A DNA stretch of 64,000 bases from Parapedobacter tibetensis (lineage in GTDB: Bacteria; Bacteroidota; Bacteroidia; Sphingobacteriales; Sphingobacteriaceae). Positions 8,936 through 17,286 of the stretch are shown here, piece after piece; within the stretch, counting starts at the first letter, position 1, and each line of letters opens with the position of its first letter. Location: positions 1 through 64,000 of the forward strand of contig NZ_JAMXBE010000004.1 of assembly GCF_024704835.1 (NCBI RefSeq). Reading direction: 5' to 3'. Made by a program: the position numbers and the translations under genes. The notes beneath the pieces were generated by a model. The model was not told the origin of the DNA and ran no database searches. It saw only the letters and a list, made by a program, of their open reading frames with translations.

Positions 8936-9319
8936 ATGTATACCTTATCATTTCCCATTGAGCGACCAGCACGGCATGTACCGCGCTATCGCTTCCCGCG
9001 ATTATTCATCGCTACTTTGGTAGCCTTACTACTATTCATGCAGGCGGGCGATCTGCTCCGTTTCATGGATTCCACGGCTGCCGCCGTAGACATCGGCGTG
9101 CTTAGTTTGATCCTGTTGGCGCTGTTGGCTACACTCGGCTTCATCGCCGTGAGCCGCTGGCTGCTGGGTTTGCTCTGGCCAGTGCTGCGCGATTATCAGA
9201 AATATCATTTCGAATCCAATTTCAAATCCTTACAACCATGGCAAAAAATCACGTTTTACCTTGTTATCTTCTTTGGGCTGCTGTATGCGTTTGTGTGCTG
9301 CTTGGTGGCGGTGTTTTAG
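8936..9319 (+). CDS. small membrane protein, holin-like topology
   Basis: A 127-residue protein with three hydrophobic helices: about 25-42 (LFIATLVALLLFMQAG), 50-80 (IGVLSLILLALLATLGFIAV) and 105-127 (ITFYLVIFFGLLYAFVCCLV). The N-terminal tail is Arg/Pro-rich and a charged loop (RDYQKYHFESNF) precedes the last helix. No family is recognised. Size and three-TM topology resemble class I holins, and the next gene encodes a cell-wall amidase whose start lies inside this gene, so a lysis or secretion role is a reasonable inference. Its last codons end just before a palindromic repeat at 9325. Confidence 0.6.
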   Translation: MYTLSFPIERPARHVPRYRFPRLFIATLVALLLFMQAGDLLRFMDSTAAAVDIGVLSLILLALLATLGFIAVSRWLLGLLWPVLRDYQKYHFESNFKSLQPWQKITFYLVIFFGLLYAFVCCLVAVF

Positions 9320-10020
9320 TTTTGTTTCACGCAAAGAGCGCTAAGTCGCTTCGCTCGCTCGCAGAGCCCGCCGAGGTTTTTCCCCAGTGTGGCTCCCCTG
9401 AACATTTCCAAGAAAACATGGAAGAAAAATTCTTTGCGGCCTTTGCGGGAGATCCTTTGCGGACTTTGCGTGAACCATCAACCTTGGCTTTGCGTAAAAT
9501 ATATACGACTGAAATCGGCGTCCGCGAAGCTACGGGCAACAACGACGGCGATCGGGTAGCCGAATACCTCCGCTATTGCGGGCTAGGGGAGGGTTACTCC
9601 TGGTGTGCAGCTTTCGTGAGCTGGTGTTTCGGGCAGGCAGGGTACGCGGAACCTCGCAACCCCTGGAGCCCGGCACTTTTTCCGCATCAGCGGGTGGTGT
9701 GGCGTTCTTCTGCCGTCACTGCGAGCAAGCGCGCAGGGAATGTGCACAAGAGCGAGGCAGTCTACGCAACGGACCGGATGGTTTCCTTCGGAGCTGCTTC
9801 GCGGTCAGCTCGCACTGCCCATCGCCTGCCTCGTGACGTTCGGCCAGGCGACATCTTCGGCGTCTACTACGCCAACCTCAAACGCATCGCCCATGTGGGC
9901 TTCGTAGACGAGTGGGGTGACACCTATATGGTAACTGTGGAAGGCAACAGCGATAATGCCGTGCAACGAAAAAGGAGGCCTATTAGCAGTATCCATGCCG
10001 TGGCACGCTGGATAGAGTGA
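9238..10020 (+). CDS. CHAP-domain peptidoglycan amidase/endopeptidase
   Basis: A 260-residue protein. Residues 1-30 form a hydrophobic signal (LLWAAVCVCVLLGGGVLVLF). A CHAP/NlpC-like domain runs from ~88 (TEIGVREATGNNDGDRV) to 260. The catalytic Cys is at 123 (YSWCAAFVSWCFGQAG) and the His at 219 (IAHVGFVDEWGD). The chemistry would be cleavage of peptidoglycan amide bonds in the periplasm. It overlaps the membrane gene by 82 bp in another frame. Two stretches look foreign: residues 30-79 and 159-200 are encoded by palindromic repeat elements, the second lying between the Cys and the His. Both leave the frame open. Whether the enzyme tolerates the ~42-residue loop is unknown. Confidence 0.75.
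   Translation: MAKNHVLPCYLLWAAVCVCVLLGGGVLVLFHAKSAKSLRSLAEPAEVFPQCGSPEHFQENMEEKFFAAFAGDPLRTLREPSTLALRKIYTTEIGVREATGNNDGDRVAEYLRYCGLGEGYSWCAAFVSWCFGQAGYAEPRNPWSPALFPHQRVVWRSSAVTASKRAGNVHKSEAVYATDRMVSFGAASRSARTAHRLPRDVRPGDIFGVYYANLKRIAHVGFVDEWGDTYMVTVEGNSDNAVQRKRRPISSIHAVARWIE
9325..9474. repeat. palindromic repeat element within the CHAP gene, copy 1
   Basis: It begins TTTCACGCAAAG (9325-9336) and ends CTTTGCGTGAA (9464-9474), an inverted pair, with further internal CTTTGCGG repeats. It encodes residues 30-79 of the CHAP protein in frame, between the signal and the catalytic domain. Confidence 0.65.
9714..9838. repeat. palindromic repeat element within the CHAP gene, copy 2
   Basis: The left end CGTCACTGCGAGCAAGCG matches 17 of 18 bases of the element at 63861. 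The internal GGAGCTGCTTCG is also shared with it. The right end is CTCGTGACG. It contributes about 42 residues (159-200) to the CHAP protein without breaking the frame. Confidence 0.7.
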
Positions 10021-10072
10021 ATGGTAGGAAGGTGCCCAATACACCCTCCTTTTTATTATAAAACATAAAGCA

Positions 10073-10885
10073 ATGAAAACGTGTCTCTTATTTACTGCTA
10101 TATTAAGTGTAGCTTGCACCGCCAGCAAGCTTCGAAAGCAGGAAAGCACCACATTACACCACGTGCAATTAGGCAGACAGCTGTATACAGATAGCACCCG
10201 CATGGATCATCGGTATGGAGATTTACAACTCGCTACAGAAGCGATCAGCTCGCTGGTAGCCATCAGTCCAACGGGGACCTTTAGGTTCCATCCCGATTCG
10301 GGCTTTATCGGCGATGCGGAAAAGGTGTTGGTATACAGACGGGCTGAAGCCGCACAGATGAAAACACAGCTAGGGGAAACCCATACGCAGTGGAAAACAG
10401 CCTCAACCACGGTTGACAGCTTATCCCAAGAGGAAGCGCACCACGATATATCCAAGGATATACAGCGCACACCTGCCTCGTGGAGCCGTTGGATGGGTGT
10501 GGTTATCGGTGTGGGACTGTTATGCGTTGTTATCTATCTACGCATCAGGCGATACTTCATGACACTAACGATCTATATAGCATCCTTACTGCGGCATCTG
10601 CAGCACCTGCCATTCCGCCATTTGGAACAGGCCTCCAGAAACAACAGCCGTGACCGAAACGCGGTAGAAACTATAAGCCGTGCTATTTTCATACGTGAAT
10701 GTCTTCGTTTGAAAACGCTCATCGAACACCTGATCCGTACGTTCATCCAACAATACCCAGTTTTCCCCGTCCGTAGAACCTTCTACCCTCCAGTTTTTGG
10801 GATCGCGGCCCGATGCATCGTTTGCCGAGGTGAATGTATAGCCACCAAGCACAATAGGTTCGAAATATTCAAGCTCAAACCATAG
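10073..10885 (+). CDS. lipoprotein with C-terminal TM, spanin-like
   Basis: The N-terminus MKTCLLFTAILSVACTAS has a lipobox-like end with Cys 15. A charged, helix-prone periplasmic stretch runs to ~135. One membrane segment at ~141-157 (MGVVIGVGLLCVVIYL) is followed by RIRR. A lipidated N-terminus plus a C-terminal TM is the topology of unimolecular phage spanins, which bridge both membranes in lysis; this fits the preceding CHAP gene (inference). From ~165 on, the frame runs 300 bp antisense into the opposing lipoprotein gene and looks non-native. The true gene probably ended near 10560 and lost its stop. Function is unproven. Confidence 0.5.
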   Translation: MKTCLLFTAILSVACTASKLRKQESTTLHHVQLGRQLYTDSTRMDHRYGDLQLATEAISSLVAISPTGTFRFHPDSGFIGDAEKVLVYRRAEAAQMKTQLGETHTQWKTASTTVDSLSQEEAHHDISKDIQRTPASWSRWMGVVIGVGLLCVVIYLRIRRYFMTLTIYIASLLRHLQHLPFRHLEQASRNNSRDRNAVETISRAIFIRECLRLKTLIEHLIRTFIQQYPVFPVRRTFYPPVFGIAARCIVCRGECIATKHNRFEIFKLKP

Positions 10886-11650
10886 ATCACCAGCAAAGTT
10901 GAATTGGAGGAATTTGGTGCCCGTATCATTGTCAATCAGTTTCAATGAACCTTCTCCAGCAAACTGGCCCCCATCGTTATCACGCGATACGCGGAATACA
11001 CCTTGATTGGTCATGTCGCGGACGATGCCTAGATCTGTTAACAAGCGTGAGATTTGAGCAATGGATCCATTTGGGGTCTTCACACGCAGGGTATAGTCTT
11101 CAAATTGCCCGGATTCTACAGCGATGTTCAATAATTCGTCATTGCCCAGGAAATCGCCACCTATGCCTACACCTTTATACCAAAAGACACTGTCTATGGC
11201 CATGCCAGAACTTACGGACAAATCAAGACTTCCGTCCGGTTTTGGTATGGTAGCTACCTCTACGATGCTATCCGGACGAATTTCAATCATCGTTTCGCTC
11301 TCCGCCCAGAATCCTTCGCTGTTTTCCGTACGCATGGTTACCCGGTAATCGCCCGTTCGCAGGAAGGTGTGCATAGGCGAATCATCCAGTGATACGCTAT
11401 CGTCACCAAACTCCCACCGAACAAGGGAAAAGTTCGTGCCGTTGTTCGTAAAGGCGTATGAAAAAGGGTCATCAGCCGCAATTTGTTCATGCTGAAATAG
11501 CGCGGTGGGCTTCGGTTCTTCAGGGTCTGGTACCGGGAGAGGATCGTCCTTGCAGGCAACCACCAGCACCAAATACGCCGGCACCAGCCATATATGTTTT
11601 GCTTGGTGCGCTATGTCGCGCAATCGAACCATCCGTTTTTTAAGCTTCAT
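10586..11650 (-). CDS. PKD plus discoidin-like surface lipoprotein
   Basis: About 354 residues. ATG at 11650 gives the signal MKLKKRMVRLRDIAHQ...LVLVVAC with lipobox Cys. An earlier start at 11707 would overlap the upstream gene. After a Pro-rich linker comes a PKD-type domain (~residues 45-120; WEFGDDSVSLDDSPMHTF). A middle beta domain follows, then a C-terminal F5/8 (discoidin)-like module from ~225 (GSLKLIDNDTGTKFL, DPKNWRVEGSTDGENWVLLD). Such modules bind surfaces or glycans. It is the last gene of the 11-gene leftward operon. The same C-terminal module recurs in two other proteins of the operon. Confidence 0.8.
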   Translation of the reverse strand: MKLKKRMVRLRDIAHQAKHIWLVPAYLVLVVACKDDPLPVPDPEEPKPTALFQHEQIAADDPFSYAFTNNGTNFSLVRWEFGDDSVSLDDSPMHTFLRTGDYRVTMRTENSEGFWAESETMIEIRPDSIVEVATIPKPDGSLDLSVSSGMAIDSVFWYKGVGIGGDFLGNDELLNIAVESGQFEDYTLRVKTPNGSIAQISRLLTDLGIVRDMTNQGVFRVSRDNDGGQFAGEGSLKLIDNDTGTKFLQFNFAGDLWFELEYFEPIVLGGYTFTSANDASGRDPKNWRVEGSTDGENWVLLDERTDQVFDERFQTKTFTYENSTAYSFYRVSVTAVVSGGLFQMAEWQVLQMPQ

Positions 11651-11682
11651 ATCGTTATTTTTGATTCCTTGTCTTATTTTTG

Positions 11683-13071
11683 TTAGGGTATCCTGATTAT
11701 CCGCCATTCCGCGAGTTGGAATAATGAGCCACCATTGTTTTCGCCGAAATCGATGCGGTAATGGGTATACGCTTCGGGGGGTTCAAATTCGTAGCGCTTG
11801 GTCTGGAAGCGATTGGTGAAAATCTCATCCTCCCGCGTATCAACGGCTACCCAGTTTTCCCCGTCATTTGAACCTAGCAACTGCCAGTTTTTTGGATCGC
11901 GGTCTGCTGCATCATTCGCCGATGTGAGGGTATAGGCACCTACTTTTGTCGGTTCGTCATACACAAGTTGCGCCCAAAGATCGCGCCTGAAGTCACCCAC
12001 AAGGAACTTGGTGCCTGTATCGTTATCAATCAACTTAAGCGATCCCTCACCTCCCTCGGGGCCACCACCGTTATCCCGACTTACACTATATGTGCCTTCG
12101 TTCGTGATGTCTACCTCTAAGACGTGCTGGGGATGGATAAGGATGATCACTGATTTTTTCGATTCATCGAGCACGTGGGTCGAGGGATTGCCCAACGTGA
12201 CGGCAATGGCAAGAAGATCATCCATGTGCTCCTCGATGACCGACCATTGGACAAATACGTCCAGCGGAGCTGAGCTGGTATTGGATCCGATACGTCGTAC
12301 GGTGTCCATGGTCACCTGCGAGATATCTAAAGCCACTGTGTTGTCGGGCAGTGTGCCATTGGCTACCAGTGCAGCAATGGTGTCTGGGTTTACTTTGGCC
12401 TCCACCGTAAAGGCGTGGCCGGGTACACCGGCTAAAGAAATACCCAGCGGTACGTTGAGTCCGCCGGAGCGGACCTGGTAGTTTTGGCGGTTGCGTACGT
12501 CAAGGATTTCGCCTCCACCATTTGTGATGGAGAGATAGCGGATATCGCTGGGATCCAGGATATCAACCGTGTTTAAGATCACGACGCCGCTACTACCCGA
12601 AGGATCCAATTCGTTGCCTTTACTGGCGTTGAGCAGGCGATAAGCGAAGGCCATATTCTTGCCGAAGTTACGTTCGGCAAATCCCAGGTTGATGGAGATG
12701 GTAAATGTACTGCTATCGGCACCGAAAGGTACCACTACGACACTTGGGGCCGTTATTTGATTTACGGGGATACCCACCGTGTTTTGCAGGGATCCGCTGG
12801 CGATCAGCTGTTCCACGGTATCCGGAATCAGTTGCAACTCCACCTGAAAGGACTTGCCAGCCGGATTGGATGTTTGGATTTGCAGTGGAACCAAGATATG
12901 TTCACCTTCCTTCTTTATACCAAGTGGCGTGCCATCGAATGAAACGACGCTCGGGCTTGTTCCCTCCAATCGGAATTCCTCCAGGTCGTTTGGGGAGCAG
13001 GCTACCGCAACTAGTGCAATAGCGGGTACTATCCACCGCGATTTTTGATTCATATGTTTCAATATGCTCAT
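11683..13071 (-). CDS. DUF1735-type lipoprotein with discoidin-like C-terminus
   Basis: A 462-residue lipoprotein (WIVPAIALVAVACSPND, lipobox Cys ~25). Two DUF1735-like beta domains occupy ~40-170 and ~180-320. Each carries the same order of motifs: LQIQTSNPAGKSFQVELQL then DTVEQLIASGSL, and ISLAGVPGHAFTVEAKV then DTIAALVANGTL. A discoidin-like module (~325-462; GSLKLIDNDTGTKFLVGDF, LLGSNDGENWVAVD) closes the protein. DUF1735 proteins are usually surface-exposed binding proteins in Sus-type loci. It sits 10 bp after the phosphatase-fold gene and 32 bp before the PKD/discoidin gene. Confidence 0.82.
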   Translation of the reverse strand: MSILKHMNQKSRWIVPAIALVAVACSPNDLEEFRLEGTSPSVVSFDGTPLGIKKEGEHILVPLQIQTSNPAGKSFQVELQLIPDTVEQLIASGSLQNTVGIPVNQITAPSVVVVPFGADSSTFTISINLGFAERNFGKNMAFAYRLLNASKGNELDPSGSSGVVILNTVDILDPSDIRYLSITNGGGEILDVRNRQNYQVRSGGLNVPLGISLAGVPGHAFTVEAKVNPDTIAALVANGTLPDNTVALDISQVTMDTVRRIGSNTSSAPLDVFVQWSVIEEHMDDLLAIAVTLGNPSTHVLDESKKSVIILIHPQHVLEVDITNEGTYSVSRDNGGGPEGGEGSLKLIDNDTGTKFLVGDFRRDLWAQLVYDEPTKVGAYTLTSANDAADRDPKNWQLLGSNDGENWVAVDTREDEIFTNRFQTKRYEFEPPEAYTHYRIDFGENNGGSLFQLAEWRIIRIP

Positions 13072-13081
13072 TGTTGTAATT

Positions 13082-14797
13082 TTATCGATCTAACCATACA
13101 CGCCCGTCCAGTTCCCAGTTTTCTTGCCGGGGGATCTTTAGCCAAGTAAGGATCTGCGTAGGGATATCTACATTACGGGGCACGGTCCTGCTGAGTTCTT
13201 CCGATCCTGGAGCGCACACATAATCGGCTTGTTGCTCACGCACCAAATCACCACCACCCAAGGTCATGTGGCTACCGAAAGGCCCCTCGTCCATGATCAT
13301 ATCATCCTCAGACCCAACCACCGGCCACAGGCCGGCAAGGAAGTCGTAATAGGGGTGGTCCTGTGGGATGTTGGTTTCACATGAATATTGGCTGATGATA
13401 TCGTCAGGCAACGCGACTTTCCAGAAGCGTACATCACTGATGAAACAGTCGGCCTGTCCTTCCTGCTCCCGCCCACCCAGAATCAACGGCAGGTCATTTT
13501 CGATGCTACCATAACCTGTAATATCGACCTCCTCATTGAACTGGCCATTGGTATAGGTACGGATGTACCGGCGGTCCTCCCGCAATACCCCCACGACCGC
13601 GAGGCTGTTCCATGTGGCGTTCGCCAGTGTACCGCCACGCGTCTGGCCCACGTTTCCACCCAGACCCCGCGCATTGAACATCCAGAAGTTGTTTTCGAGA
13701 AAAATGGTCCAGCCTACATCGTCGTGACTCCAATGTGCGCGTTTCGATAACAATGCCGGGAAGCGGTATTCATAGTTATTATTGGGCCCCGGATTTTTCT
13801 TTACCTTCAGCTCAATCGTAAACGCCGTACTGTCCGGGTTATAATAGTCGTTATCACCCGCCGTCACTTCGCCTTGAAGCAGTCCTTGAAAACGGACAAA
13901 ATCGCCCTGGTAGCGGATGCCCAGGAAGGGTTTGTTAATAATTCGGGTGGTGTACCGGGGTGCGTGAAGGATGGTAAATGTATTCACCGCCGGATTGCTA
14001 AAAATGGTATTGTCATTTTCTTCGTCCGGAATGGTATACTGCCCACCTTTACTGGAGGTAACCACCACCAACCAGCTCTCCTGGCTGTAGTTTGGTCGGT
14101 TGTGTATTGTTTCCAGTAGCTCGGCTACATGGCCGTTAAACTGCTGTAGGGCTTCGGCATATTGTGGCACGGAGAGGTCGTATCCATATTGTGTGCCAAC
14201 CGCATCTATGCCCGTGAAATGCGCCGTCACCATGGTGATCGTGTCTACCTCAAGTGCCGCCATGGCCGCTGTTTTTACCGATTCATCATCAGCCAGCAAT
14301 TCGCGTTCATCGGTGCCGGCTGTCATGTGGTCAAAAAATGTTTGCGAAGGCGTGTATGCCCGCAAATCGCTATTCGGTAAGGCCGTTTGAATACGTTCAA
14401 AAAGCAAGGGAAAATCTTCCAAGTCTGCGTTTGTGAAATCGTCTCCGTTGATGCCGTGTTTGTCTTTTTGCACACCAGTGAGCATATCTCCCCAGTTGGT
14501 ACCGTTTTCCGGCGTTGTTTCCTCATCGGCCAGCGATTCCCAGGAGTAGATCGCGTTTGGCAGCAGCGAAGTGATCGCCGGAAGTTCGGCATCGCGCACG
14601 GACCGGCCGCGCGCACCATCGGCGATAATGTACAGCACCCTCGGATTGCCGAATACGACATCTACGGAGTCATCGGGCTCGATATCCGGGATAACGCGTG
14701 CAAATTCTTCTTTACACGCCCATACCCCAATAATCAGTACCGACGCCAATAGGAGTAACATCGGCTTTGTCTTTGTATGTGATCGTTTATTCATCAT
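13082..14797 (-). CDS. alkaline-phosphatase-fold lipoprotein fused to LamG-like domain, probable pseudoenzyme
   Basis: 571 residues with lipobox Cys 28 (LIIGVWACKEE). Residues ~50-290 have the phosphodiesterase/alkaline phosphatase fold: IIADGARGRS with metal-type Asp 60, and NGTNWGDMLTGV with the nucleophile position at Thr 100. Later ligands deviate. Where the family reads DxxGH the protein has DAVGT (198-202), and where it reads SDHG it has SSKG (248-251). Catalysis by the usual two-zinc mechanism therefore looks lost. Residues ~300-470 form a concanavalin/LamG-like (DUF4983-like) domain (NSLAVVGVLREDRRYIRTY). It probably acts as a surface binding protein in this operon. The assignment is from motifs only. 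Confidence 0.75.
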   Translation of the reverse strand: MMNKRSHTKTKPMLLLLASVLIIGVWACKEEFARVIPDIEPDDSVDVVFGNPRVLYIIADGARGRSVRDAELPAITSLLPNAIYSWESLADEETTPENGTNWGDMLTGVQKDKHGINGDDFTNADLEDFPLLFERIQTALPNSDLRAYTPSQTFFDHMTAGTDERELLADDESVKTAAMAALEVDTITMVTAHFTGIDAVGTQYGYDLSVPQYAEALQQFNGHVAELLETIHNRPNYSQESWLVVVTSSKGGQYTIPDEENDNTIFSNPAVNTFTILHAPRYTTRIINKPFLGIRYQGDFVRFQGLLQGEVTAGDNDYYNPDSTAFTIELKVKKNPGPNNNYEYRFPALLSKRAHWSHDDVGWTIFLENNFWMFNARGLGGNVGQTRGGTLANATWNSLAVVGVLREDRRYIRTYTNGQFNEEVDITGYGSIENDLPLILGGREQEGQADCFISDVRFWKVALPDDIISQYSCETNIPQDHPYYDFLAGLWPVVGSEDDMIMDEGPFGSHMTLGGGDLVREQQADYVCAPGSEELSRTVPRNVDIPTQILTWLKIPRQENWELDGRVWLDR

Positions 14798-14829
14798 GCG
14801 TAATTGGTTGCGTTTGTTTATAAAGCTGA

Positions 14830-16464
14830 CTATTCAATGATTACCCGGATCAGATTATTGGCTTCTTCACTGTTAAATTGCCAAAAAATACCATAAATCA
14901 AAAGCGCCCGTTTATCGTCGGCTGCGGTGGTTTCAATGATGTCTTCAATCCCTCCACTGAACGTACCGGTTGCGTTATATCCGGGAATCAGGTCCCCTTG
15001 TTCGTCCAATACCATGAAACCGTTGCGGGTAATACCGGCATAGGTACGGAAATCGCCACTCACGATGATTTTTCCATCGCTGAGCTGTTTAATGAAATTG
15101 GGACCACCACCGTCAAGCTCCTTGGCCACAAAAGACCCATCCAGCGAACCATCTTCATTTAGCATGGCTAGCCGATTGGCCGGCTGGCCGTTATAGTTCC
15201 GGAAATTGCCGCAAATCATGTATTTCTGCGTGGTTGGATTGTAGAACAATCTGTGGATCGGTTGGTCGGCTCCGGTGCCACTGGGATTGAACGTATCATC
15301 AATGGTGCCGTCAGCATTCAGGCGGAGGATATAGCCCTTTTGCTGCCCGTCGAACCGGGTGAACGTCCCATAGACCATCAGTTTGCCCTCGTTCGGTCCA
15401 CCGGTGATCAGCATCGCCCGGGCTTCGCCATTGCCGCCCTCCCAACTGCGACCTGTTGCCGTGTCAAAGCGATAGCTACGATCCAGTGTGCCATCCGCAA
15501 GCAAGCGGGCAAACTGGCGCATTTCCACACTATCCATAATCACCGAATCGCGGGTTTCGAGTTTGTTTGGCTTGTCGTACTGCCGACTGATGTAATACCG
15601 GAAGTTGCCGTTCACAATCACTTTATCGTCTTGCGGATACAAGTGGTCTACCCACTGATCAAAGCCGCCGTTAAATGTGGGGTAATACTTGATGGTATCC
15701 AACTGATCGGGCCGGCGGAACGGGCGTACACCCATCGTATCTATGGTGCCATTCCCATTGAGGTGGGTGAGGTTGCTGATATCCGCCCCGCGCTGTGCAT
15801 ATCCATTGAACGCGCCACCGATGAGGTAGCCGTTGTTAAATGGGATGATGTGGCCGATCGTGCCGTTAGCGCCACGTCCTGAACGCAAGCTGGCGTCGTA
15901 GGTACCATCGGAAAAAGCCCGGGCAATGCGGTTTATGGGACGGATAACGCCTTTATTGTCGTAGTCGGTAAAAGCGCCCACGATAAGCATACGTCCGTCG
16001 TTGGTATGGATTACTTGTTCCACACCGCCGTTTGTCCCCCGGGTTACGTTGAACGTCGGATCGATGCTGATTTTTCCAGTCACGGAAAATTGGGGGCCAA
16101 AGACCACCACGTCGCCAATGGAGATGATGGTGACGCCGGTGCTGGCGTAATCGGGTACCACAACCTTGATTTGGCTGTCTGTTACGTCTACAATCTCCGC
16201 TTGTTCGCCGTTAAACCGGAATATAAGCTCCTCCCGGAATGGCAACAAGCCGTAAGCGTTGATGGTGACTTCCGTGCCGGGTAAACCACTGGCCGGCGAC
16301 GGGGCTTGGTTTTGATTCACTTCGATGCCTAATGGTACTTTTCCGGTTCCATAAGGCTCTTCCAATACCTCTTCTTTGGAACACGACCACAAACACGCGC
16401 CGAGAATGCCAATAGTTAGTAAGGTGTATAGGTATATAGGTTTCATATCCATTGTTCCGTTCAT
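14830..16464 (-). CDS. IPT/TIG plus delta-60-repeat lipoprotein (DUF5008-like)
   Basis: A 544-residue lipoprotein (LTIGILGACLWSCSKEE). An IPT/TIG domain at ~55-130 (PASGLPGTEVTINAYGLLPF) precedes a propeller-like region of delta-60-type repeats: IDPTFNVTRGTNGGVEQVI, YDASLRSGRG, DRSYRFDTATG, IDDTFNPSGTGADQPIHRL, LDGSFVAKELDGG. This arrangement is the one labelled DUF5008 in Bacteroidota. The role is presumably extracellular binding or scaffolding. Its start overlaps the fasciclin gene's stop by one base (TAATG), so it is translationally coupled to it. Confidence 0.82.
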   Translation of the reverse strand: MNGTMDMKPIYLYTLLTIGILGACLWSCSKEEVLEEPYGTGKVPLGIEVNQNQAPSPASGLPGTEVTINAYGLLPFREELIFRFNGEQAEIVDVTDSQIKVVVPDYASTGVTIISIGDVVVFGPQFSVTGKISIDPTFNVTRGTNGGVEQVIHTNDGRMLIVGAFTDYDNKGVIRPINRIARAFSDGTYDASLRSGRGANGTIGHIIPFNNGYLIGGAFNGYAQRGADISNLTHLNGNGTIDTMGVRPFRRPDQLDTIKYYPTFNGGFDQWVDHLYPQDDKVIVNGNFRYYISRQYDKPNKLETRDSVIMDSVEMRQFARLLADGTLDRSYRFDTATGRSWEGGNGEARAMLITGGPNEGKLMVYGTFTRFDGQQKGYILRLNADGTIDDTFNPSGTGADQPIHRLFYNPTTQKYMICGNFRNYNGQPANRLAMLNEDGSLDGSFVAKELDGGGPNFIKQLSDGKIIVSGDFRTYAGITRNGFMVLDEQGDLIPGYNATGTFSGGIEDIIETTAADDKRALLIYGIFWQFNSEEANNLIRVIIE

Positions 16465-17267
16465 TATCGTTTGCTTTGTACAATATCATTAAACACGTCG
16501 TAAGCGATAAATCCAAAGAAGCCTACCGTATAATCCAATACATGCACCACGCCGTTGTTCGGTTGGATATCCGAAGAAGCTACGGATACAGTTTCCCAGT
16601 TGTCGGGCTGAGACAAATTGGGGATGTATGAGATGTGTAGCTGCCGATAACCCTGATACTTCAGCCGGGTTTCCGTGGGCTTGCCCGCATCGGTCACTGC
16701 GTCGTGAAAGACCACCCCGATGTTGCTCACCGTATTGTTATAGGCATAGTAGTTCTGTCCGCCATAGGTTGCCAGGATAGCAAAATCGATCTGGGGGTAA
16801 TCCACTAAGAGGTTTTTGTTGCGAAACATGTGTCGCTCCAAATATTTTCGCCAGATGGCCGAATCGACATCGGCGAGTGTTTGGATGGTATCCAGGCCCA
16901 GATCGTAAAGCCGTTGGTTTACACCGCCCATCAATAAGGGGTCGTCGCCTGTGTAATTGACCTGTCCGATGAGGTCTTTGATGTCTTCATCCCGTGGTGC
17001 GAAAAATGTCAGCTCATGTGTGGTGAATACCTCTTCCAATCCAGCCAGGCGAACGATCTGTGCGATGGTATCAAACTCAATGGGGCGGGATTCTAGGTAT
17101 TCCAATACCGTGCCATTGAAATACGGGTTGGCCAATCCGCCATCCGTATAATAATCGTCTCGTTTGCACGACGAAAGCCATAGCGAGCCGAGCAGCAAGA
17201 CCAAGCCTAATGCGCGGTAAGCTGCGGTAAATCGCTGTTTATTGTTTATAATTCCTAATCTCTTCAT
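16464..17267 (-). CDS. fasciclin-domain lipoprotein
   Basis: 267 residues with a lipoprotein signal (LGLVLLLGSLWLSSCKRDD). A FAS1 domain spans ~45-250: VLEYLESRPIEFDTIAQIV, the H1-like ELTFFAPRDEDI, and the H2-like NNGVVHVLDYTVGF. FAS1 domains mediate adhesion between proteins or surfaces. It lies between a SusD gene and the DUF5008-like gene, with a 1-bp stop/start overlap to the latter. A second fasciclin gene at 23168 takes the same place after the other SusC/SusD pair, so the two halves of the operon are paralogous. Confidence 0.85.
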   Translation of the reverse strand: MKRLGIINNKQRFTAAYRALGLVLLLGSLWLSSCKRDDYYTDGGLANPYFNGTVLEYLESRPIEFDTIAQIVRLAGLEEVFTTHELTFFAPRDEDIKDLIGQVNYTGDDPLLMGGVNQRLYDLGLDTIQTLADVDSAIWRKYLERHMFRNKNLLVDYPQIDFAILATYGGQNYYAYNNTVSNIGVVFHDAVTDAGKPTETRLKYQGYRQLHISYIPNLSQPDNWETVSVASSDIQPNNGVVHVLDYTVGFFGFIAYDVFNDIVQSKR

Positions 17268-17286
17268 GATACGTTGAAAGCGAATG

